From an uncultured Negativicutes bacterium (lineage in GTDB: Bacteria > Bacillota > Negativicutes > Veillonellales > Megasphaeraceae), in NCBI GenBank assembly GCA_900752195.1, contig CAADUJ010000007.1:186001-250000 (forward strand): DNA of 64,000 nt, in the 5' to 3' direction. Shown piece after piece: positions 44,115-54,073 of this stretch (the stretch's first letter is position 1; each line of letters opens with the position of its first letter). The translations under genes were made by a program, and so were the position numbers. The notes below the pieces were generated by a model, which did no database searches, was not told the DNA's origin, and was given only the letters and a program-made list of their open reading frames with translations.

Positions 44115-45414
44115 TGTACTTGTCATCGGTGCTGGCCTTGCCGGTTCCGAAGCCGCATGGCAGCTCGTATCGAAAGGGATTCCTGTAGAGCTTGTGGAAA
44201 TGCGTCCTGTCATGGAATCTCCAGCACACCATACCGATTTGTTTGCTGAGCTCGTCTGCAGCAACTCCCTGCGAGCAGCTAATATCGAAAATGCCGTTGG
44301 ACTTCTAAAGGAAGAAATGCGACAGCTCGGCTCCCTTATCATGGAAGCCGCTGATACCCATCGCGTCCCGGCTGGTGGCGCTCTGGCTGTCGATCGTGTT
44401 CCCTTCAGCCAGTTCATTACAGATAGATTACAGAACCATCCGCTCGTCACTGTACGTCACGAAGAAGTGGCTGCCGTACCGGATGATCAGATTTGTATCA
44501 TCGCTACAGGGCCACTTACGAGCCCGGCCATGACTCGGTGGATACAAGAATTTACGGGGGAAGACTATTTTTACTTCCACGATGCGGCAGCACCGATTGT
44601 AACGGTCGATTCGTTGGATATGAATAAGGTATATAGGGCTGCGCGTTATGGAAAAGGCGGTGCCGATTACTTGAATTGTCCCTTTACAGAAGAAGAGTAT
44701 ATCCGCTTCTGGAACGAACTGACAAAGGCCGAATGTGCCGAACTCCACGAATTTGAAAAGGACGCCACTGTCTTTGAAGGCTGTATGCCCGTCGAAGTCA
44801 TGGCATCCCGTGGCATCGATACGCTCCGTTTCGGTCCCATGAAACCGGTAGGCCTGGAAGTACCGGATACAGGCGAAGTACCGTATGCCGTCGTCCAGCT
44901 CAGGCAGGATAACGGCAGTGCTACGCTCTATAATATCGTCGGCTTCCAGACGCATTTAAAATTCCCTGAGCAAAAGCGGGTATTTTCCATGATTCCCGGT
45001 CTGGAACAGGCAGAATTTGTACGTTACGGCGTCATGCATCGCAATTCCTATATCAATTCGCCCCATATCCTCAATGCGACATTGCAGGCGAAGAAAAATG
45101 AAAATATTTTCTTTGCCGGACAACTTACAGGCGTTGAAGGGTATCTGGAATCGGCTTCTATGGGGCTTTTAGCCGGTATCAATGCGGCAAAACGGATGAC
45201 AGGAAAAGATTGCCTGACCTTTTCCAAAAAGACGGCTATCGGCGGATTAAGCCAATATATTTCCACTGAAAATGACCACTTCCAGCCTATGAATATCAAT
45301 TTTGGTATCATGGAACCGCTGGGCATCAAGAAACGAATGAAAAAGAAAGAAAAAAATGGCCTGCTAGCCAAACGGGCCCTTGAAGAAATCGAAACGATGA
45401 AGGAGATGTTGTAA
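44104..45414 (+). CDS. trmFO: Methylenetetrahydrofolate-tRNA-(uracil-5-)-methyltransferase TrmFO
   Basis: TrmFO forms ribothymidine at tRNA position 54 using methylenetetrahydrofolate and FAD. The 436-residue protein has the FAD-binding VLVIGAGLAGSEAAWQL, the family motifs EMRPVMESPAHHT and ELVCSNSLRA, and the C-terminal FAGQLTGVEGYLESASMG. It starts inside the 3' end of topA. topA-trmFO-hslV-hslU is a Firmicutes-type order, and trmFO is typical of that group. Confidence 0.96.
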   Translation: MKNSVLVIGAGLAGSEAAWQLVSKGIPVELVEMRPVMESPAHHTDLFAELVCSNSLRAANIENAVGLLKEEMRQLGSLIMEAADTHRVPAGGALAVDRVPFSQFITDRLQNHPLVTVRHEEVAAVPDDQICIIATGPLTSPAMTRWIQEFTGEDYFYFHDAAAPIVTVDSLDMNKVYRAARYGKGGADYLNCPFTEEEYIRFWNELTKAECAELHEFEKDATVFEGCMPVEVMASRGIDTLRFGPMKPVGLEVPDTGEVPYAVVQLRQDNGSATLYNIVGFQTHLKFPEQKRVFSMIPGLEQAEFVRYGVMHRNSYINSPHILNATLQAKKNENIFFAGQLTGVEGYLESASMGLLAGINAAKRMTGKDCLTFSKKTAIGGLSQYISTENDHFQPMNINFGIMEPLGIKKRMKKKEKNGLLAKRALEEIETMKEML

Positions 45415-45954
45415 GTGAACACAGACTTTCATGCAACTACGATATGTGCCGTCCAGCGCAATGGCAAGACGGCAATTGCTGGCGATGGACAGGTCACATT
45501 AGGCAATTCGGTTATTATGAAGGGGACAGCACAAAAAGTCCGTCGTCTCTATCATGGCAAAATCGTCAGCGGCTTTGCCGGTTCTGTAGCTGACGCCTTT
45601 ACCTTATTTGATCATTTTGAAGAAAAGTTGAATGAACACAATGGCAATCTCGTCAGAAGTGCCGTAGAACTTGCAAAAGATTGGCGGTCTGATAAGATTT
45701 TGCACAAACTCGAAGCACTGCTCCTCGTTGCAGACAGCCAACGGATCCTCCTTATTTCCGGTAACGGCGAAGTCATTGAACCAGATGACGGAATTCTCGC
45801 TATCGGTTCCGGTGGGAACTATGCCTTGGCATCGGCACGGGCACTCTTGCAAAATACAGACCTTTCGGCGCGGGAAATCGCTGAAAAATCCCTTCATATT
45901 GCCGCCGATATCTGTGTCTATACGAACCACAATGTAATTGTAGAAGAAATATAA
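45415..45954 (+). CDS. hslV: ATP-dependent protease proteolytic subunit HslV
   Basis: HslV forms the proteolytic chamber of the HslUV protease. The 179-residue protein has the N-terminal HATTICAV segment, where removal of the leader exposes a catalytic Thr, then GDGQVTLG and FAGSVADAF. The start is a GTG directly after the trmFO stop, with AAGGAG upstream. hslU follows 23 bases later. Confidence 0.96.
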   Translation: MNTDFHATTICAVQRNGKTAIAGDGQVTLGNSVIMKGTAQKVRRLYHGKIVSGFAGSVADAFTLFDHFEEKLNEHNGNLVRSAVELAKDWRSDKILHKLEALLLVADSQRILLISGNGEVIEPDDGILAIGSGGNYALASARALLQNTDLSAREIAEKSLHIAADICVYTNHNVIVEEI

Positions 45955-45977
45955 CGCATCAGGGAAAGAGGGTTATT

Positions 45978-47387
45978 ATGAACGAAATTGAATTGACTCC
46001 AAAACAGATTGTTGCGGAATTAGATAAATATATCGTCGGACAGGGCGAAGCGAAGAAATCTGTCGCCATTGCCCTGCGCAATCGGTGGCGCCGCAAGCAC
46101 TTAACAGAAGACTTGCAGCGTGAAATCATACCGAAGAACATCCTTCTTATCGGTCCTACCGGCGTCGGTAAGACCGAAATCGCCCGCCGTCTGGCTCGTC
46201 TTGTTGGGGCGCCTTTCATCAAGGTCGAAGCGACGAAGTACACCGAAGTCGGCTATGTAGGACGCGATGTAGAACAAATCATCCGCGACCTCGTCGCCAA
46301 TGCGATTCGCATGGTCCAGGAACAAGAAAGCCAGCGTCTGGAAACGCAGGCAGAAGACGAAGCCAATAAGCGTATCCTCCAGGTGCTGTGGCCGAAGAAG
46401 AAATCCATTGAAGAAAAGGTACCGAATCCGATGGAATTATTCTTTTCTTCTGATGACAGCGAAAGGGATGAAAAGAAAGATGACGTAAAAGCGTTGGAAA
46501 AACCTATGTCGGACCGCCGTCAAAACATGCTCGAAGATATTCGAAACCACAAGATGGATGACCGTGAAATTGAAATAGAAGTAGCGGAACAGGAACGGAC
46601 GATATCCGGTATCCTTACGGGCAATTCGACGGAAGAATTGACGAACAACTTCCAGGAAATGCTGGGCAGCATCATGCCGAAAAAGAAAAAGAAAAAGAAG
46701 ATGACGATTGCCAAAGCCAGAGAAATCTTTAAAGATGAAGAACTGGAAAAGATGCTGGATATGGATGTAGTGGTAGATAGAGCTATCGAAGCGACGGAAC
46801 AAGCCGGCATCGTCTTTATCGATGAATTCGATAAGATTGCTGAAAAAGGCCGTGCCAATGGCCCTGACGTTTCCCGTGAAGGTGTACAGCGCGATATACT
46901 GCCTATCGTAGAAGGGGCAACAGTTAACACGAAGTACGGTCCTGTCAAGACAGATCACATCCTCTTCATTGCAGCCGGTGCGTTCCATGTATCAAAACCG
47001 AGCGACCTCATTCCGGAACTGCAGGGCCGTTTCCCAATCCGCGTCGAACTCCAATCCCTTACAGTCGACGATTTCCGTCGTATCCTGACAGAACCGAGCC
47101 AATCCCTTGTGAAACAGTATACATCCCTCCTTTCGACAGAAGGTGTGGAATTGGAATTTGTCGATGAAGGCATCAATACCATTGCCGAATACGCATACCG
47201 CGTCAATCAGGAAACTGAAAATATTGGCGCCCGTCGTCTCCATACGATCTTAGAAAAGATTTTGGAAGACGTAGCCTATGAAGCACCAGATATTGAAGAA
47301 AAACACATCGTCATCAATAAAGCCTTTGTCGATAGCAAATTGAACGACGTCGTGGAAAATGTTGACCTCAGCCATTACATTTTATAA
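45978..47387 (+). CDS. hslU: ATP-dependent protease ATPase subunit HslU
   Basis: HslU unfolds substrates for HslV. The 469-residue AAA+ protein has the start LTPKQIVAELDKYIVGQ, Walker A GPTGVGKTE, Walker B GIVFIDEFDKIA, a charged I-domain (about residues 130-250) including KKKKKKK, and the arginine/sensor-2 C-terminus GARRLHTILEKILED. A C-terminal hydrophobic tail (LSHYIL) for docking to HslV is present. Confidence 0.96.
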   Translation: MNEIELTPKQIVAELDKYIVGQGEAKKSVAIALRNRWRRKHLTEDLQREIIPKNILLIGPTGVGKTEIARRLARLVGAPFIKVEATKYTEVGYVGRDVEQIIRDLVANAIRMVQEQESQRLETQAEDEANKRILQVLWPKKKSIEEKVPNPMELFFSSDDSERDEKKDDVKALEKPMSDRRQNMLEDIRNHKMDDREIEIEVAEQERTISGILTGNSTEELTNNFQEMLGSIMPKKKKKKKMTIAKAREIFKDEELEKMLDMDVVVDRAIEATEQAGIVFIDEFDKIAEKGRANGPDVSREGVQRDILPIVEGATVNTKYGPVKTDHILFIAAGAFHVSKPSDLIPELQGRFPIRVELQSLTVDDFRRILTEPSQSLVKQYTSLLSTEGVELEFVDEGINTIAEYAYRVNQETENIGARRLHTILEKILEDVAYEAPDIEEKHIVINKAFVDSKLNDVVENVDLSHYIL

Positions 47388-47396
47388 AGGAGCCGT

Positions 47397-48617
47397 ATGA
47401 GACCGTACGCAACGTTATATATAACTAAAAAAGGGGAACGCGCCACAAGGAGCGGACATCCCTGGGTATATGGAGAAGAAGTGACCCGTGTCGATGGCTC
47501 ATATGAAACGGGCGATATCGTCGATGTCGTCAATGAAAAGGGCCGCTATCTCGGGACGGGTTTTGCCAATGATATTTCAAAAATCCGTGTCCGTATCGTG
47601 TCGCGCAATGCCAATGACCGCTTCGATGAAGCTTTCTGGCGGCGCCGCGTCCACTATGCCATCGACTATCGCAAGACCGTCATGGGAGATGATTTTTCCT
47701 GTTGCCGGCTCATTTTCGGCGATGCCGATGAGATGCCAGGTCTTACCGTTGACCTTTATACGGATATCGTTGTAGCCCAGACACTGTGTTTCGGCATGGA
47801 CCGCGTAAAACCCATTATTTTCAAGGCCGTTGTAGAAGAATTGAAGGATATGGGCGTTACCATCCGCGGTATTTATGAACGGAATGACGTCAAAGTACGC
47901 GAACTCGACGGCATGGAACAGTATAAAGGCTGGTTCGACAGCGACTTTTTAACCCATAGCGGGGATGCCATCACGACGATTGTAGAAAATGGCATTTCTT
48001 ATGAAGTAGATGTAGAGAATGGTCAGAAAACGGGGTTCTTCCTGGATCAGAAATATAACCGCCGCGCCGTTGCAAAAATCGCAAAAGGCCGTCATGTCCT
48101 GGATTGCTTTACCCACACCGGTGCCTTTGCCCTTAATGCAGCCATGGGCGGTGCTGCATCTGTTACAGCTGTTGATGTATCGGAAGAAGCTGTACATATG
48201 ACAGAAGAAAATATCCGCCGCAATGGATTAGAACAGGTTGTCACAGCCAAGCAGGCCAATGTCTTTGACTGGCTTACAGACTTGGCAGACCATAAGAATC
48301 ATGCTTTTGATTTCATCATCCTCGATCCGCCGGCGTTTACCAAGTCAGGCCATACCGTAAAAAATGCCATCCGTGGCTATAAGGAAATCAACTTGAAAGC
48401 CATGAAACTTCTGCCGAGAGGCGGCTATTTGGCAACGTGTTCGTGTTCGCACTTCATGCGGGATGAATTATTCCGCCGTATGCTGCACGATGCTGCTCAT
48501 GACGCCGGCCGGTCTCTCCGTCAGATTGAAGGGCGCCAGCAATCGCCGGATCATCCGATTTTATGGAATGTTCCTGAAACGGATTACTTGAAATTCTACC
48601 TTTTCCAGGTTGTCTGA
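47397..48617 (+). CDS. Class I SAM-dependent rRNA methyltransferase (RlmI-like)
   Basis: The 406-residue protein has an N-terminal PUA domain (HPWVYGEEV, DIVDVVNEKGRYLGTG) and a Rossmann methyltransferase: VLDCFTHTGAFALNAA (SAM loop), VDVSEEAV, the catalytic-loop FIILDPPAFTKS and ATCSCSHFM. This is the RlmI architecture that makes m5C in 23S rRNA; the exact target is inferred. AAAGGAG precedes the ATG and the gene starts 9 bases after hslU. Confidence 0.9.
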   Translation: MRPYATLYITKKGERATRSGHPWVYGEEVTRVDGSYETGDIVDVVNEKGRYLGTGFANDISKIRVRIVSRNANDRFDEAFWRRRVHYAIDYRKTVMGDDFSCCRLIFGDADEMPGLTVDLYTDIVVAQTLCFGMDRVKPIIFKAVVEELKDMGVTIRGIYERNDVKVRELDGMEQYKGWFDSDFLTHSGDAITTIVENGISYEVDVENGQKTGFFLDQKYNRRAVAKIAKGRHVLDCFTHTGAFALNAAMGGAASVTAVDVSEEAVHMTEENIRRNGLEQVVTAKQANVFDWLTDLADHKNHAFDFIILDPPAFTKSGHTVKNAIRGYKEINLKAMKLLPRGGYLATCSCSHFMRDELFRRMLHDAAHDAGRSLRQIEGRQQSPDHPILWNVPETDYLKFYLFQVV

Positions 48618-48675
48618 TCGTTTTTTCATATCCAACGGACCTTGATGCCGTATTTATCTGATGCGGCCTTTATGG

Positions 48676-48681
48676 TATAAT
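48676..48681 (+). promoter_or_regulatory. Candidate extended -10 promoter of thrC
   Basis: TATAAT at 48676-48681 is preceded by TGG (TGnTATAAT), an extended -10 box, about 65 bases before thrC. No clear -35 at normal spacing is seen. Confidence 0.4.
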
Positions 48682-48746
48682 GAAGCCAGTTTTAAACATA
48701 TACGCATAGTATTTCCTGTACTGCCATGATAAAGGAGAAAAAGTCG

Positions 48747-50252
48747 ATGAATTTTAAAAGTACACGCTCCAATGAAACGGTTACACCTTCATTTGCATTG
48801 CTCCACGGACTGGCGCAAGATGGGGGATTATACGTGCCAGAACACTTCCCGAAACAGGTTCTGTCTTATGAAGCGCTCAAGGAAAAATCTTATCAGGAAA
48901 TCGTAGAAATCGTATTGTCCCACTTCTTCACGAATTTTACGGCAGAAGAACGAAAACAGATGATTTCTCAGGCCTATAATGACAAGACCTTCCGAGATAG
49001 CCGCATCGTGCCGCTTCATTCTATTGATACGAACCTTTCTATAGCGGAACTGTTCCATGGCAGAACCGTCGCTTTCAAGGATTTAGCATTGTCTCTTTTC
49101 CCGTATCTTCTGACAGCAGCCAAAAAACAAGAAAAAGAAAATCGGGATATTTTGATTCTCACAGCGACGAGTGGTGATACAGGAAAAGCTGCTTTAGAAG
49201 GCTTTAAGGATGTAGAAGGCACAAATATCATGGTCTTCTATCCCAGCGAAGGGGTAAGCCCTATGCAGAAACAGCAGATGGATAAGCAGGAAGGGGATAA
49301 CGTCAATGTCCAAGCCATACATGGCAATTTTGACGATGCCCAGAGCTTTTTAAAGTGCGTCTTCATAAATCCAGAAGTCAATGATTATGCGCATGACCAT
49401 GGCGTCCTCTTTTCCAGTGCAAACTCTATCAACATAGGTCGTCTGTTCCCGCAGATTGCCTATTACGTATCGACGTGGGTGCGTCTTGTAGATGACGGCA
49501 TCATCGGCTTTGACGAAGACGTTGACGTCATCGTGCCGACAGGGAACTTCGGCAATATCCTGGCGGCCTGGTTTGCAAAGAAGATGGGGGCCCACATTGG
49601 TCATCTCGTCTGTGCATCGAATCAGAATAAGGTCCTGGCTGACTTTTTTGAAACAGGCGTTTACGATATGAATCGCCCTTTCTATACGACGACGAGCCCG
49701 TCTATGGATATTTTGCTTTCTAGCAATTTTGAACGGTTCCTGTACTACGTCGCACAGGAAGACAGCGACCGTGTCACAGCATGGGAAAAAGACCTTGCAG
49801 ACACGGGAAAACTTCAGGTCAGCGCCGAAGAACTAGCGGCTTTACAAAAAGATTTCAGTGGCGGCTGGATTGATGATGAAGAGACAAAAGCTGTCATCAA
49901 CCATGTCTATAACGATTACGGATATCTCTTAGATCCCCATACAGCCGTTGCCTATGGCGTGTACATGAATCGCCACAAGCAGGGCCTTCACGAAAAGGGG
50001 CATACCCTTATCATGGCGACAGCTCATCCTTATAAATTCCCGCCCGTCATCTGTGAAGCTCTGGCTCTTACGAAAGATGAAGATCCTTTCGTCATGCTTC
50101 AGACCATTGCTGGTGTGACGGGAATTCAAGTGCCGGCACCGCTTGCAGATTTAAAACAAAAGCCGGTCCGTTTTTCCACATCTATTGAAAAAGAAGACAT
50201 GAAACAGTCTGTTCTTTCCTTCATCGATGCGATTGAAAGCAAGCATAAATAG
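48747..50252 (+). CDS. thrC: Threonine synthase
   Basis: The PLP enzyme makes threonine from O-phosphohomoserine. The 501-residue protein begins with KSTRSNETVTPSFALLHGLA as in the longer type of threonine synthase. It has the PLP lysine in RTVAFKDLALSL, the TATSGDTGKAALEGF phosphate loop and the VPTGNFGNILAAW segment. ATG 48747 has AAAGGAG 9 bases upstream and matches the family start better than the ATG at 48726. Confidence 0.95.
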   Translation: MNFKSTRSNETVTPSFALLHGLAQDGGLYVPEHFPKQVLSYEALKEKSYQEIVEIVLSHFFTNFTAEERKQMISQAYNDKTFRDSRIVPLHSIDTNLSIAELFHGRTVAFKDLALSLFPYLLTAAKKQEKENRDILILTATSGDTGKAALEGFKDVEGTNIMVFYPSEGVSPMQKQQMDKQEGDNVNVQAIHGNFDDAQSFLKCVFINPEVNDYAHDHGVLFSSANSINIGRLFPQIAYYVSTWVRLVDDGIIGFDEDVDVIVPTGNFGNILAAWFAKKMGAHIGHLVCASNQNKVLADFFETGVYDMNRPFYTTTSPSMDILLSSNFERFLYYVAQEDSDRVTAWEKDLADTGKLQVSAEELAALQKDFSGGWIDDEETKAVINHVYNDYGYLLDPHTAVAYGVYMNRHKQGLHEKGHTLIMATAHPYKFPPVICEALALTKDEDPFVMLQTIAGVTGIQVPAPLADLKQKPVRFSTSIEKEDMKQSVLSFIDAIESKHK

Positions 50253-50273
50253 AAAAGAGGACAACAAATCTAT

Positions 50274-51164
50274 ATGAATAAAGGCGTTGTATATGCCATC
50301 TTATCGGCATTAGCATTTAGTATACAAAATGTAATCGTAAAAGAATTGTCGTACACTATGAGCACTGGGGAAATTGCGTTTTTTCGCGGTTTCCTCAGTG
50401 CCATTCTTATTATCATCCTCATGCGCATTAAACACGTTCATCTGTCTCACTCCGATAGACCGACTCTGGCGATGCGGGGGATATTTGGCGGCATTGGAAT
50501 GGTATGCATTTTCTATGCCCTCCGTGGCATGCCCTTGGCAGATGTCTCCATCATTTCGCAGCTATCGGCATTCTTCGTCATGCTTTTTGCCGCTATCTTT
50601 TTAAAGGAAGTCCTGCCGCCAGGGGCGAAACTGCCGTTACTCATTATCTTTCTTGGCGGCTGCCTCGTCGTCAGACCATGGAATTTCTCTTCTTTCAATG
50701 TATATTCATTGTTTGCATTAGGTCAGGCCATCTTTGCGGCAGCTGCCTATACGACAGTCAGTAAACTGACAGGATCAGGCAAACATCATCCATATGAAAT
50801 CGTCTTGTATTTTCTCGTGTGTGCCGCTCTTTCCGGTATCGTCCTTATGGCTCTTGGGACGGGCTTTGTCATGCCTAACTTGAGAGAATGGATGTTCTAT
50901 GGTGCCTTAGGCCTCGTTACGGTAGTGGCACAAATCTGGATGACTGATGCCTATTCATGGGCTAATCCTGTCGTCGTCAGTTTCGTATCGTATATTGGCG
51001 TATTCTTCAATGCGTTGTGGGGCTTTGTCATTTTCGATGAAGTTTTAACGTTATTGACGCTCTGCGGCGGTTTGCTCATCATTGGCGGCTCTATGTACCT
51101 GACAAAATTGAAACATGACCGTATTGCCAAAATGGCATCCATTCGTGAAAGACAGAGGAGCTGA
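50274..51164 (+). CDS. EamA/DMT-family transporter
   Basis: A 296-residue membrane protein with ten hydrophobic helices in two EamA repeats (ILSALAFSIQNVIVKELS at the start and VVSFVSYIGVFFNALWG in the last repeat). These export amino acids or related metabolites. It lies 21 bases after thrC and 5 before a VTT-domain gene, so a shared transcript is likely. An amino-acid link to thrC is only suggestive. Confidence 0.87.
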   Translation: MNKGVVYAILSALAFSIQNVIVKELSYTMSTGEIAFFRGFLSAILIIILMRIKHVHLSHSDRPTLAMRGIFGGIGMVCIFYALRGMPLADVSIISQLSAFFVMLFAAIFLKEVLPPGAKLPLLIIFLGGCLVVRPWNFSSFNVYSLFALGQAIFAAAAYTTVSKLTGSGKHHPYEIVLYFLVCAALSGIVLMALGTGFVMPNLREWMFYGALGLVTVVAQIWMTDAYSWANPVVVSFVSYIGVFFNALWGFVIFDEVLTLLTLCGGLLIIGGSMYLTKLKHDRIAKMASIRERQRS

Positions 51165-51169
51165 GCATT

Positions 51170-51913
51170 GTGAAAAGCCAATCATCCATTACGGAAACGC
51201 ATATTAAAATAGCTCTCATCGTCGTACTTCTTGTCACGTTGCTAGGCATCCACATTGGAATTCCCAATTTCTATCAAACGGTATGGCACTTATCGACAAG
51301 TGGAAATATGGAAGGGACCATTGACTATTTACGTTCTTTTGGCGTCTGGGCAATGGTTATCAGTATAATCATTGACATCGTCATCAATATCGTTGGTTTT
51401 TTGCCGTCAATTTTTATTTCGGCAGCTAATGGCGTCGTCTTTGGCGTCTTTCAGGGAACCATCGTATCGTGGATGGGTGAGACCATTGGCGTCATTATCA
51501 GTTTTTTCTTTATGCGGACTCTCTTCCGAAATAAGGCGAAAGAACTTATCGAAAAGAGTAAGATGCTAAGTAAGCTTGATCAATATAGTACCTGGCAGTC
51601 CATGGCCATCGCCCGCGCTGTGCCGTATTCGCCTAATGGCCTCGTTACGGCCCTTGGCGCATTGAGCCACATCAGCTACCGCGACTATATCATAGGCTGC
51701 CTTCTCGGTAAGCTTCCATCCGTTGCCATCGAAGTCTTCGTAGGTCATGACGTCGTCATGCTGGAAGAACACAGCTTACGCCTCACGATTCTTGTTATCG
51801 TCGTTGTCATCGTCGATGGAGGTCTATGGTATTGGCATCGACGGCAGAAAGCTAAAAAGGTGCTGAAACAAATATCGAAGGATTTGGAGAAAGAGAAACA
51901 AAATAAGTCATAA
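51170..51913 (+). CDS. VTT-domain (TVP38/DedA-like) membrane protein
   Basis: The 247-residue membrane protein has the VTT core: VGFLPSIFISAANGVVFG re-entrant region, GETIGVIISFFFMR, and AIARAVPYSPNGLVTALGA with the conserved Arg and Pro. A charged cytoplasmic tail ends it. Related DedA/TVP38 proteins move lipids such as undecaprenyl phosphate or affect membrane homeostasis. It starts with GTG after GAGGAG. Confidence 0.85.
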   Translation: MKSQSSITETHIKIALIVVLLVTLLGIHIGIPNFYQTVWHLSTSGNMEGTIDYLRSFGVWAMVISIIIDIVINIVGFLPSIFISAANGVVFGVFQGTIVSWMGETIGVIISFFFMRTLFRNKAKELIEKSKMLSKLDQYSTWQSMAIARAVPYSPNGLVTALGALSHISYRDYIIGCLLGKLPSVAIEVFVGHDVVMLEEHSLRLTILVIVVVIVDGGLWYWHRRQKAKKVLKQISKDLEKEKQNKS

Positions 51914-51970
51914 AAAAGATGTGAGAAATGACATCGACCTGCACAGGTACTGCCGTTTCTCACATCTTTT
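51914..51970. terminator. Bidirectional terminator between VTT gene and prfC
   Basis: A 15-bp perfect stem (51914-51928 with 51956-51970, aaaagatgtgagaaa and its complement) has a 27-base loop and T-runs on both strands between convergent genes. Confidence 0.75.
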
Positions 51971-51980
51971 GTTTTTGCAG

Positions 51981-53594
51981 TTATTCTTCTTCTGTATCTT
52001 CTATGACAAGTTCGTCTGGTGTCGTACAGAACGTAAATTCCGGGTTGCGTTCGACAATCCAGTTGGCTTGCCATTCGTTGGCAATGAGAAGAACGACGCG
52101 TTGCTTATGGTCTTTTACAATCATAGCGCTGTCAATGTTCTTCAAATCCTTATAATCGTGGCCGTTCGTCTGAATCCAGCGGGCTACTGAGAAGGGGAGG
52201 GAATTGATTTCCAAATCGACGCCATATTCATGCTTCAACCGGTATTCCAACACTTCAAATTGCAACTGGCCGACGGCGCCGACGATGTAGCTTTCCATGG
52301 AACCGAGGTTTTCGTAAATCTGTACCGCCCCTTCCTGTGCTAGCTGGGTCATGCCTTTGAGGAACTGTTTTCTTTTCATTGAATCTTTGGCGCGAATGCG
52401 GGCAAACAATTCCGGCGGGAATGTAGGGAAGTCCGAGAAGGTTACTTTCTTCTTGCCTTCATAAAGCGTATCTCCTACGCCGAGTGTGCCGTTATCAAAG
52501 ATACCGATAATGTCTCCCGGGTAGGCATCTTCGACGATTTTCCGTTCTTCCGCCATAAACTGTTGGGGCTGCATGAGGCGTAAGGTCTTTCCTGATTGCC
52601 GATGGGTGACAGACATACCCTTTTCGAATTTTCCCGAGCAGATTCGCATGAAGACGATGCGGTCGTGATGTTGGGGATTCATGTTGGCCTGAATTTTGAA
52701 CACAAAGGATGTAAAGCGGTCATCTGTCGGTTCGATAATGCCTTCGGCACAGCTCCGAGGTTGTGGTTCTGGGGCGAGTTCGAGGAATTTTTCCAAAAAA
52801 GGTTTTACGCCAAAGTTCGTCATCGCTGAACCGAAGAACATCGGTGTCAGTTCGCCTCGCGTCACTTTATCCATGCTGAAATCTTCGCCAGCCATATCGA
52901 GGAGCTCAATGTCGTCTATAAGACCCTGATGGACATCTTCATCGAGGAGTTCCTTGAAAATAGGATCATCAGCAGAGCCTTTTGTCGAAGCTAGTTTCCG
53001 TTGGCCGTGGGTCGTATCTTTTTCAAAGAGTTCGATAGACGACGTGGCTCTATCATAAATCCCCTGATAATTCCCGTTTAAGCCAATAGGCCAATTCATA
53101 GGATAGGCGCGGATGCCGAGTGTTTTTTCGATTTCATCCATCAGATCGAATGGATTTCGGCCAAAGTGGTCTATTTTGTTGACAAAGGTAAAGATGGGGA
53201 TGCCCCGTTCCTTACAAACACGGAAAAGTTTCTTTGTCTGTGCTTCAACGCCCTTTGCCACGTCAATAAGCATGACAGCACTGTCGGCAGCCATGAGTGT
53301 ACGATACGTATCTTCACTGAAATCCTGATGTCCTGGTGTATCGAGGATATTGATATGATGGCCTTGGTAATCGAATTCCAATACGGAACTCGTAACAGAA
53401 ATACCACGCTGCTTTTCGATTTCCATCCAGTCCGATACGGCATGTTTAGCCGTTTTTCTGGCTTTTACAGAACCAGCAAGATGTATGGCACCTCCATACA
53501 GGAGAAGCTTTTCAGTAAGTGTCGTCTTACCAGCATCAGGGTGGGAGATGATGGCAAAGGTCCGGCGTTTTTTTACTTCATCAACTAATGACAT
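51981..53594 (-). CDS. prfC: Peptide chain release factor 3
   Basis: RF3 is a GTPase that recycles release factors 1 and 2. The 537-residue protein has G1 ISHPDAGKTTLTEKLL, G3 DTPGHQDFSEDTYRTL and G4 FVNKIDHFGRNP, followed by EF-G-like domains. ATG 53594 (MSLVDEVKKRR) has GAGGTG upstream and gives the usual length; the ORF extends to 53648 without support. It ends with an acidic EDTEEE tail. Confidence 0.95.
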   Translation of the reverse strand: MSLVDEVKKRRTFAIISHPDAGKTTLTEKLLLYGGAIHLAGSVKARKTAKHAVSDWMEIEKQRGISVTSSVLEFDYQGHHINILDTPGHQDFSEDTYRTLMAADSAVMLIDVAKGVEAQTKKLFRVCKERGIPIFTFVNKIDHFGRNPFDLMDEIEKTLGIRAYPMNWPIGLNGNYQGIYDRATSSIELFEKDTTHGQRKLASTKGSADDPIFKELLDEDVHQGLIDDIELLDMAGEDFSMDKVTRGELTPMFFGSAMTNFGVKPFLEKFLELAPEPQPRSCAEGIIEPTDDRFTSFVFKIQANMNPQHHDRIVFMRICSGKFEKGMSVTHRQSGKTLRLMQPQQFMAEERKIVEDAYPGDIIGIFDNGTLGVGDTLYEGKKKVTFSDFPTFPPELFARIRAKDSMKRKQFLKGMTQLAQEGAVQIYENLGSMESYIVGAVGQLQFEVLEYRLKHEYGVDLEINSLPFSVARWIQTNGHDYKDLKNIDSAMIVKDHKQRVVLLIANEWQANWIVERNPEFTFCTTPDELVIEDTEEE

Positions 53595-53648
53595 GATGCA
53601 CCTCATTACTATTCGTCTATTAAAAATACAGTACATATTATTATACAA

Positions 53649-54073
53649 ATAATGGGGTGTCAGTGCAAGGGTATTGGGAGGCGAGAGTGGGAATTATGGT
53701 TGTGAGTTGCCCTATGGACTCGTCGCCGTTGTTGCCATGCCCTGCTTGTATACGTTAGCCGCAAGGCACGAATGCCCTATAAAAAGGGACACGGGCTGAT
53801 ATGTACTCTCCTCACTGGATGCCCAGTAAAGAGGGTACATATCAAAATGCTCTCTTTTTTATTTGCCCTATTGAAGAAAGTCGCTCATGACGTAAATCAA
53901 TGGCAGGTATGGTGATTTCATTGACGGTATCGTCTGCCGGCGTTCTTACGCCACCTGCTAACGCGCATTTTTTCCTGCTCACCAAGGGATCCAGAAACAC
54001 CGATAAAACGTGAGCTCCTCAGCCAGGTGAACGCCTTAGCTGTCGACAAGGTCGGCCTTAACATACGATGCAT
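53649..54073. other. Intergenic region with long hairpin and decayed repeats
   Basis: No gene is supported across this stretch. It contains a 48-base near-palindrome at 53797-53844 and short G+C-rich hairpins (ccctataaaaaggg near 53775; agctgtcgacaaggtcggc near 54040). Similar short hairpin elements occur at 11290-11410 and 60290-60350, so this may be part of a decayed intergenic repeat family. Confidence 0.5.
53797..53870 (+). repeat. 48-bp imperfect inverted repeat followed by a T-run
   Basis: TGATATGTAC at 53797-53806 pairs with GTACATATCA at 53835-53844. The inner arm also pairs well apart from a few G-T or C-A positions. Eleven to fifteen bases later comes ctctctttttt. It may be a terminator, a small structured RNA end or a miniature repeat. 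No upstream gene on this strand needs a terminator here. Confidence 0.5.
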
